Shown piece after piece: positions 18,701-24,700 of a DNA stretch of 52,159 nucleotides. Each line of letters begins with the position of its first letter. Within the stretch, counting starts at the first letter, position 1. A model generated the notes under the pieces. It had not been told where the DNA came from and did not search any database. It was given only the letters and a program-made list of their open reading frames with translations. The translations under genes and the position numbers were made by a program. Source of the DNA: a virus; IMG/VR virus record IMGVR_UViG_3300000228_000010, positions 2,335 to 54,493 of that record; one strand, 5' to 3'.

Positions 18701-18834
18701 CAGATGTTCCATCATTTATGGGAACCATTAATCTCCAAGCAGGCAATGAAACTTTCCCTGTACAAGCGCCAGTAAGTGTGTTAAATGAACTCAACACTGC
18801 ACTAAGGAGAATGAGAAAGGCTGGTGTACAATGA
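12715..18834 (+). CDS. Tape measure protein
   Basis: A 2039-residue protein setting tail length; at about 0.15 nm per residue the tail would be near 300 nm. Residues about 1-580 and 1220-1690 are long Ala/Lys/Glu-rich coiled coils. Residues about 630-860 match the TP901-type tape measure core (KITKYSASEIGAAM, AMNYVGPVAKSAG, VGTSFRQLIG). Three hydrophobic segments follow or flank it (about 582-600, 926-945 and 1010-1032), possibly used for DNA delivery through the membrane. The C-terminus has the familiar GGEIPG...LTPGEFVLRKSAVRKYG motif (about 1924-1957). Its stop overlaps the next ATG. Confidence 0.93.
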   Translation: MEGTKELGLGLIFTARFNEVSAAIDGLKAKLAELSTGFKGVGSPAAAETKKLEKAAKDAAKGLDDAAKGADIFKRAVASSMGESAQYQKALASLGKEAGTSQIRFKDLTGALRAAESAILQTKKTQFDSADAADAWASKVDRVKVAHAFMRDEITKVGGQLLSASKGTKELVNIQNDLVKAYTNSGVPANYLISQLGKQIQTLPELRTKLTQLTKDWQYNASATVEATKVINQHASVMNQMGQNGDKWAAGVNKSAAAQAFLRGEVIKANGELISYGKSSQQITTEMNKLTKGFQDSDTRVKSLAGSFGTGIKTFDDFKAAIKSLNDSDATKVKASKAVLDSQNALIKSYPTLSSSVSYLNEKIKAGNITYTQAGEVLSKMRIKQIENSKAMEAAAKAEAIIVEQKDNLARKYEKLGSVADNYIGMYGKEIKSIKDVTAALDSQMAKLNQKTTGTLKATETEKSMVAVHNESRQAIERLNKQVEAGIITQKRADEASKSIKSGAAAEMLNRQVREGMITQQKADEMLKKYNKTVGDHEKEANKATNATNKLSDTLTNAANGANKAKDYFQQLGYAVKQLSAWMPAALIIASVTSAFNAGVQAIIEYDQALKNLQAITQATDAETAMMGQKILEVSKITKYSASEIGAAMTTIGQAGFNAAQTMDIITPAAQLAQGALEKMDVTADLVTTTLTVFGMKSHEAARAADVLAAAANWSKANLQQLRTAMNYVGPVAKSAGISLEETAAAMMQLFNVGLKASTVGTSFRQLIGAIEAPSTKLRKAMTDAGMSIQELNPKFERTKGVAQGFGGSLEVLSKVLKGDLQKSLQLFGIRVAGTALALSNLGKDGFQLLVEQAGTVGSAAKMAEIQMGGLQVSMKNTANVAKNLAIVVGQPLGEAFKIFLNIAKSVLEVMTVIMDTPFLRETVAWVGLTTVVIGLGVALKTLHSYLTVGIITVTSYMYAWGPHAAMWRATQTAVAAGTASLLSANIATNTLGGTLTAVRGMVTAFYTTLLANPFVAIAAGIAALLVGLVAYRTYSAQALQASEKAFYTHQKNTEALKFYSDSLKEASGSEIKHKGVLDRLVQAYPELQAQLAKTNGSMAEETKTVDAQLKKEEELAKSKLAEYFARLAKEYNNTKKEAETLRTAVKWSNDELTFQQRTVFVATHFWTAFSTAVRKYASVLPGVDSAHKVLGERINKNKELTKEQEAAFIKLGVIIGRNGQTIKEYAEKSGISLGELAKRFPTLQKVIEATIAAQDRFKKAGLNDQDAQEAADVLGAMGDEWVSMYAKADNAQKNFIMSTVQNLNKEKDGLVKMLEEKKITRAQFDQMMIEKERQALDKVEKYQEDHYHKIDKIVQDAFNRKKKAMEDAFTREQQMAEANLKAQTALLNASSNNEPAILKKRVELEKEYGRATEERIKNQQAAELELNKKKEEVLKNFASKESNNADVQKRLMAKVNSDRLADDIATYTKSYEAYKREMDKKISEVERWSAAVKATQREIASAYTTYQNNMRSLDDKMWDASRKGMDDASKNASIMAQMAQKESQYRQSLANSDAQKDTTLKMAELERARSTSQQIIDLAGQVSFKKISYVNGEKKEEEDAAANSIFLQQKIAEAKGKEAELFNRTKQALEERMQYEQKMKEESIAAMNAITKSVTELNTTIGGLNKKKVEIDTESALLQIKKLARDISEVEAKMIVDFVAAGTNEKLDVALQNNTQKVEEFHKTVRQQTSTLKVEVTDQDGNDFGKTLDTLIEDVAGFQHKINDAPPVELVTKFEGEGSAKLPLSEKIEEMKQKLEDFKSSLSDNSGASVVVTFQGIVQDGPTPLSDAIYAVEQQIAGLIEKAAATKPVITIDIAPAEASINTLLAKIAEIAKEWIVTVKANVYGTRDVEELISRIRELRDKTVTVTTKFVNKGAAPAGYAHGGEIPGTGDGDTHPAMLTPGEFVLRKSAVRKYGTQLLHMMNSMVAPIPNMLNSAFGGMAMPQIAMAVPGAGSADVPSFMGTINLQAGNETFPVQAPVSVLNELNTALRRMRKAGVQ

Positions 18835-19013
18835 TCTCCAATCATACTGAAGCACAAGGTGGTATTATAGAGTGTGACGATGATAAAGAACCTGTTCTTT
18901 TAATACCTGGCGGTTTTAGTGTGGATGATAAAACCCTGAAGTTTTATGGGGCACCATTGTTGCATAAATTAAACAGTACTGGGAAGGTGAACAATGACAC
19001 TAAACGGTATTGA
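18831..19013 (+). CDS. Mini protein repeating the tape-measure C-terminal motif
   Basis: A 60-residue protein overlapping the tape measure stop as ATGA. Residues 18-49 align without gaps to tape measure residues about 1934-1965: P-x2-L-x-PG-x-F, then YG-x2-LLH-x2-NS are shared, 13 identities over 32. The ancestral motif is the conserved end of many tape measure proteins. It may bind the same tail-tip partner or chaperone as the tape measure end. It overlaps the following gene by 20 bases. The gene is real by coupling and similarity; the function is inferred. Confidence 0.7.
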   Translation: MISNHTEAQGGIIECDDDKEPVLLIPGGFSVDDKTLKFYGAPLLHKLNSTGKVNNDTKRY

Positions 19014-19371
19014 TTTAATGGGTTTGGTTATATCAGACAATCTTGCATTCTCAGGTGTTAGAACTGATGTAGCAAAGACCTTAGCTGGAGGCATGGTAGT
19101 TTGGGAACAAAAAGATTTCTTCGGTGAATCAATAACTATAGTAGGTGGTGATTCTTGGGGATGTTTGCAGTATGGTACTTTAAAGCAGATTAAACAACTC
19201 AGCGAAGCAGTTGGTGGTAGGTATATTTTAGATACAGGTGTGGAGCAGAGGCTAGTAAGATTTTTGACTGAAGCACAACCTGTTGTAGATGCAAAACCTC
19301 TAGTATCAGTACCTAATCCTCAGGACACTGATTGGTTTCAAAATATAACGATTAAATTAATGGTGGCATAG
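18994..19371 (+). CDS. Minor tail protein (putative)
   Basis: A 125-residue protein directly after the tape measure block. It begins MTLNGIDLMGLVISDN and contains WEQKDFFGESITIVGGDSWGCLQYGTLKQIKQL, a layout consistent with a small beta-rich tail-tip or distal tail subunit. AAGGTG lies before its ATG, within the end of the preceding ORF. I do not recognise the family. Position between the tape measure and a distal tail-type gene supports a structural role near the tail tip. Confidence 0.5.
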   Translation: MTLNGIDLMGLVISDNLAFSGVRTDVAKTLAGGMVVWEQKDFFGESITIVGGDSWGCLQYGTLKQIKQLSEAVGGRYILDTGVEQRLVRFLTEAQPVVDAKPLVSVPNPQDTDWFQNITIKLMVA

Positions 19372-19381
19372 GGAGGTTCTC

Positions 19382-20506
19382 ATGTCAGTAGTAGCCTCAG
19401 AAATGAAGTTAAAAAAGTCCTACACTGTAATGAATGGTGGTGCTAATGGAGGTGCGTTAGGCATTACTATCATTTTATCAGGTGTAAGGCATAGTATCTT
19501 TCCGCGAGTGTCAAGATCAGAAAGAACCATAGGCATCACTCGACACAGGAAAGTGTTTTTGATGAATGAAAATAACTCACAAGAGATTGCCTATGGAGCA
19601 TTGACTTATCTGAATTTTCCTTCTACTGCAGGCGATAGATTTTACATTGCTGCTGGCACACAAACAGACATTGAAACTGACATTCTTGCAACACCGCCTG
19701 ATTGGACAGGGTGTGGCAAACTATCAGAAAATGTAAATGCAGGTGCTACTACAATAAAGCTGTTGATGGAAAACAACGACTTTGTATTTCCTCCTGCTTC
19801 TATTTTGCATATCTCAAGCAACTATAAAACAGGCCAAGTAGCTGCCACTGGTGTTACTCCTGGTATGTCAGTTGCATACAATACTGGTACATGGGTTTCA
19901 GCCTCACATAATGGCGATACCATGTATCCCAACGGTATTTGGATAGGTGATGGTATAGTTGTCACTGAAGATGGTACTGGACATGAAGAGTGGGTAACCG
20001 TCGCATCATATAGTTATTCAGGAAATGTGGCCACCATTTTGCTATCTACTCCCGTTGTAGATTCTTATTTGACTGCAAACACATGGGGCGGTGGATGTAT
20101 CAGTGGTGATGATTTGCAAGCTTTGACAGATAATTATATAAAGAGCAGTACAGCAGGTTTTTACAATTCAGGCAGTTATCCCGTTGTTCCATATAACAGA
20201 GGATGTATAGAGGACACAATAACTGTATCATTTACCGGTGCTGGTGCATACTCTGCTTCTGGTGCTAATTCTGGTGCATTGGGCGCAGGCACTGTGTCAG
20301 GTGTTTTCTCTCCCATCAACCCGGCAACTTCTACTCCGTATTTTGTAATACCCGTAGGATTTTTTACAGGTACTTGGCAAATAGGTGATTCTTTAACATT
20401 CAAAACTCACCCTGCTGCTATGTCATTTTGGTTGAAAGAAATTGTACCCGCAGGTACCATGCAAAACGCAAACAATGTTTTTGGTCTTAGTTACTACTGG
20501 GAATAA
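19382..20506 (+). CDS. Tail-tip protein with domain shared with major tail protein
   Basis: A 374-residue protein. The first 260 residues are beta-rich (GALGITIILSGVRHS, GAGATTIKLL-type turns) and are unrecognised. Residues 276-342 match residues 137-201 of the major tail protein: DT-x-VTF/VSF, GAGTVS, PYF-x-IP, FF-x-G-x-W, DSLTF. Such a decoration domain may bind host surface sugars or stabilise the tail. Strong GGAGG site. It may act as the distal tail protein that follows the tape measure in many siphoviruses, but that is only a guess from order. Confidence 0.55.
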   Translation: MSVVASEMKLKKSYTVMNGGANGGALGITIILSGVRHSIFPRVSRSERTIGITRHRKVFLMNENNSQEIAYGALTYLNFPSTAGDRFYIAAGTQTDIETDILATPPDWTGCGKLSENVNAGATTIKLLMENNDFVFPPASILHISSNYKTGQVAATGVTPGMSVAYNTGTWVSASHNGDTMYPNGIWIGDGIVVTEDGTGHEEWVTVASYSYSGNVATILLSTPVVDSYLTANTWGGGCISGDDLQALTDNYIKSSTAGFYNSGSYPVVPYNRGCIEDTITVSFTGAGAYSASGANSGALGAGTVSGVFSPINPATSTPYFVIPVGFFTGTWQIGDSLTFKTHPAAMSFWLKEIVPAGTMQNANNVFGLSYYWE

Positions 20507-20529
20507 TCTAACTCAAGGAGGAATTAGTC

Positions 20530-20949
20530 ATGGCAGTTAAAGTTGTTGATATTGGTGGACAGGCGTTACTTAATATTTTGTTCGGTTCTACTGCAAAGAT
20601 GACCGCATTCACGATCCAATTGTTTACTGATTCAAATGCATTAGCTGATACGGACATTAATACTACACATACTGTACCTGATGGTACAGGTGGATATGTG
20701 GATAAGGCGCTGACAAACAATGCTGTTATAGCTCTAAACGGCGGCATTCCTGAGGCTAGTTGGAGTTCCGTGACATGGACATTCACAGGACCCATTCAAG
20801 CAGGCGGCACTATACGCGGTTATCAGATTTTGTCCGGCTCAACTCTGATATGGGAAGAAACGCTTGGTACACCGTTCACTCCTGCAAACAATGGTGACCA
20901 GCTGACATTAACTCCTAAGTTTCAACTCGGTAACGGAACACCTACTTAA
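20530..20949 (+). CDS. Small tail structural protein
   Basis: A 139-residue protein, Thr/Gly/Ala-rich with many short beta strands, e.g. SVTWTFTGPIQAGGTIRGYQ and SGSTLIWEETLGTPFTPANN. This pattern (a strand-rich protein ending in GDQLTLTPKFQLG) is familiar from small tail-fibre or tail-tip accessory proteins of siphoviruses. The ribosome site is AAGGAGG. It lies between two other tail proteins with 12-23 base gaps, so probably part of the same transcript. Exact role unknown. Confidence 0.5.
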   Translation: MAVKVVDIGGQALLNILFGSTAKMTAFTIQLFTDSNALADTDINTTHTVPDGTGGYVDKALTNNAVIALNGGIPEASWSSVTWTFTGPIQAGGTIRGYQILSGSTLIWEETLGTPFTPANNGDQLTLTPKFQLGNGTPT

Positions 20950-20961
20950 TTAGGAGGGTTT

Positions 20962-21765
20962 ATGTCAATTACAACATTAGATCAGGCGGTTGCTGGGATG
21001 CAACCGCCAGTACTCTTCACTAAAGCAGTGACAGGTACTATGGTAGCAGGTAGGTGTCATAGCACATTCTATCAAGCAGGATTTCCTGGCGCAGCAGTGG
21101 CACCAACACCAGGTATTGGCGGTGTAGCATTGACCGTGTATCCTGGGCGGTTACCTTTCAATAATCCTGTATCAGGTGAAACCCGATTAGCTAGACTTCA
21201 AGGACAGTGTACTATTGCAGGTACACTGATGCTTTGTGATCGTCTCTGGCACAACAGTGGGCTTGGCTTAACTATTACAACTGCACAAACCATTAACTCC
21301 GCTACGTGGCCTGCAAGAGATAGAAATGGTTTAACTAACGGTGATGATGTTTTTATTGGATTTGAAGTTTCTTCAGTGTTGGGTGCAGGTACACCAACAT
21401 TGACAATGAGTTACACGAACAGTGCCGGTGTCGCAAGTAAAACTGGTACAAACATCATTGCTACCGCAACAGCGCCCATTGCTGGTACAGTGTATGAGAT
21501 AGGTCTTGCTGCAGGAGATATAGGTGTAAGATCAGTACAGTCTTTTACTCTGTCGGCTACTTATACAAGCGGTGCTGCTCACCTGTTTGCGTATAGGGTA
21601 CTTGCTGCACTAGAATTATCTGCGGCAAACGTACCAAATGCAATTGACTTCCTTACCGGTGGTGCAGTAAAAATGTATGACAATACAGTACCTTTTTTGA
21701 TGTTTAGACCTAGTGCCACTACATCTTCTAATATCTCAGGACAAATAATATACACCCAGGGGTAA
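20962..21765 (+). CDS. Tail protein, unknown role
   Basis: A 267-residue protein, Ala/Thr/Gly-rich. The N-terminus (TTLDQAVAGMQPPVLFTKA) is followed by beta-rich segments and a repeated style of Thr/Ala stretches (GLTITTAQTINSATWPARDR, ATYTSGAAHLFAYRVLAALEL). Similar proteins occur beside tail-tip genes in long-tailed phages and are probably virion parts. AGGAGGG precedes its ATG. It ends four bases before the 1742-codon hub gene, so is probably made in proportion to it. Confidence 0.5.
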   Translation: MSITTLDQAVAGMQPPVLFTKAVTGTMVAGRCHSTFYQAGFPGAAVAPTPGIGGVALTVYPGRLPFNNPVSGETRLARLQGQCTIAGTLMLCDRLWHNSGLGLTITTAQTINSATWPARDRNGLTNGDDVFIGFEVSSVLGAGTPTLTMSYTNSAGVASKTGTNIIATATAPIAGTVYEIGLAAGDIGVRSVQSFTLSATYTSGAAHLFAYRVLAALELSAANVPNAIDFLTGGAVKMYDNTVPFLMFRPSATTSSNISGQIIYTQG

Positions 21766-21769
21766 TTCA

Positions 21770-24700
21770 ATGGGAACCACAAGTAAGGGTTGGTCATTAA
21801 AATCCTCTTGGCATTTATCACTGAAGATAGGTGAGAAAGCCCACTTGCTGCGGAAGCAAGTGGGCCTTAATGCTTCAAGCATAAACGAGTCATTACTTCC
21901 TGCAATGCAGGATTTCTTTTATATATCACCTATACAACATTATAACCATGTAGGCACTGGTGGTGCTGTTGTATCCACAGTTTGTGATTATACAATCATT
22001 GATATGTTGGATGATAATTATCATGCCATAGGTAAAGTTGCGGCCAGGCCTCTTACTAATATGGAGACCTGGTCAAATTCAGGAAATTATGAGTGGGGTG
22101 AATTAGTAAATTCAACAAATGTAGGTGATGCACGATATTTCCATGATGTGCTGTATTCGGGTTGTACAACGCATAATACCATTTTAGGATTTTTTGATAA
22201 TAAAACAGGTACACCTATAATTATTGGAAATGCAAATGTCGAATATCGTGCCCTTTGTGTGTGTCAAGATAAGTTATGGGCATTTGGTGCTAATTCTACT
22301 GATACAAGATATACCATTAATGGTAGAGATTGGTTACCAGGGGCAGCACTACCCATTTCCCTAAATTGGTGTTCAGCAGCGTGTAATGGCAGCACTATGG
22401 TTGTATTAGGTGCAGATGAAGTTTTAAATTTGGCAGTCAGATCCACGGATGGTGGTATTACGTGGATTACAGCCACATTGACAGATCAGCTATGGAGCAT
22501 GGTGGAATGCAGTGCCACAATATTTGTGGCTGTATCGGCCATGCCTAGAGTGAATTATGCAACAAGCACGAACGGTATAGTTTGGTCTAATAGGAGTTTT
22601 GCAGTCAGTATTAGTGTGTTATCATTTACCAATGGCAGATTTTATGCAGTTAATGCAGGAAGTGAAGTTGATTATGTTTTATACTCAACAAATGGTACGT
22701 CATGGACAACAATGACAATGCCTGCAGCCACTGTTTGGAGTGCTCCTGTTTATGTTGACGGTTTGTATCACATTGCAGATGTACACGGCACGAAAACCTA
22801 TATTTCTACAACAGGTACGTCAGGTTGGGTGTTATGGAGACCTGGTTTTAATAATGCATCCTTTACTGGATTTTATGCTATGGTTCGATCTAGCTCAACT
22901 GGTACAAAATGTGCCTTTTATGGGCAAAATTCTAATACTATGGTGTTTTATCAAACTGCAAAATCGTTTTATTTGCGGGGTGGTTTTTCGGTACGCATAG
23001 GGGTATCAGCTTTACCGTGTGATAGTGCAAATGGTGCATTAGTGATAGCACCGACGGTTGTATTCCAATTGAGCAGCACTACGACAGTAGTAACTTACAT
23101 TTTGTTTGGTAATTTAAGTCCTAGGCAATTATTTAGTGCAACCGGCGTTATTCCAAGTACTAATGGTCGTTGGGTCAATCTTGTAAATAGCACTTTATTT
23201 ACTATGGTGAATACAAGCACAGGTGAGGTATTTACAATTGATTCGGAGATGAAATACGGTTTTACTGCGAGGACACAATTAAATTTGACAGGTGAACTTT
23301 TTAGTGCAGGGTTACAGTTTAATAATAAGTTTATTATATATGGTCCGGGTGATTTGCAAGACACCAATAGAACGTCTTATTTGTATTCAAATGATGGTAT
23401 AACTTGGATAAAGTACACAACATTAACAAGTGCTTGTTGGTATAGTGCTGCCTACGATACTACGCACGGTGCGCTTTTATTGGTTTCAAAAACTGGAGTA
23501 ACGGCAGTTTCAAGCGATGGTATAAATTGGGCGTTTGGTACAATACCCAATGAATATGGAAAAACCACACTATACCAAAATGGTGTATTTGTGAGTTTTC
23601 ATCAGTATTATGCACATACTGCTGTTTCAACAGATGGCCTAAATTGGTCCATCCACCTAGATGCACTGCCGGTAGGAATTTGTGCTTGTTCCGCAGCAGG
23701 TGGTGGGTGGTTTGTAGTATGTGGCTACAATGCAAATCAGTTATCAATATCAACAGATGGTATAAATTGGCTACAGTATAGTATAGCCGATGTAATTAGC
23801 CAAGTACAGTACAATCAGTACACTGATACATTTTTAGGAATAAATGGTAATGGTAGTTACCTATCGGATTTTAATATATCTGGCCTATACACATGTGATG
23901 GATTGGGCACCGCTATCTGCTTTGGTTACGCAGAGGCTTATTCCTGTACCCTAGCTTATGTAGCAATTGATGGTGTTTGCCCTTCAGTTGTAAGTAGTAA
24001 TGCCGACGTATCCATATCTTATCACAATTATATTGGCGGCACTGCCGGTTGTGTAGTATCTTGTGCAGGTTATCATGTTGTAGGTGGCACTGTCTTTATA
24101 TCTGGGGAAGGTGGTGCAGTAGTTTCTTCCAGTAGTGATTTTTATGCTCCTCAAAAAGTATCCTATACTGCATTATGTAGTATGGTAGTATCCGGTTATG
24201 GTTTTATAAATACTCCAAAATTTATTGTAGGAAAAGCAGTAATTGCCTGTGAATCCGACATTGTGATTACCATAAATTATCCGGGATTTAGCTGTACTGT
24301 GAATGATACCAGTTACATTGTTTCAGGAGATAGTTTTAATGTTGAGTACCTTTATGCTTTTGGTACATCTTCAATTTATGCATTAGCTGGTAATTCCATT
24401 TGTAAATCTATAAATTATGGTGTTACTTGGGAATTAGTAAATGATGGTTTAACTTTTAGTCATTATAAATTAGCTACAAACAATACAGGTTCCATCATAG
24501 TAAGTATTAGGAGTGATACCTCATCTATTGCAAAGTCATCAAATTCTGGTACTACATTTTCTGAATTAACTACATTAACAACCATCTCCAATGTAGGGAG
24601 TAATGGCGCTGGTAATGATAATTTTAGTGCAGTACACTTATCAAGTACAGGCCAATATCAGATTGTTTGCACTTCTTCCGGATTTGTATATTTATCTACT

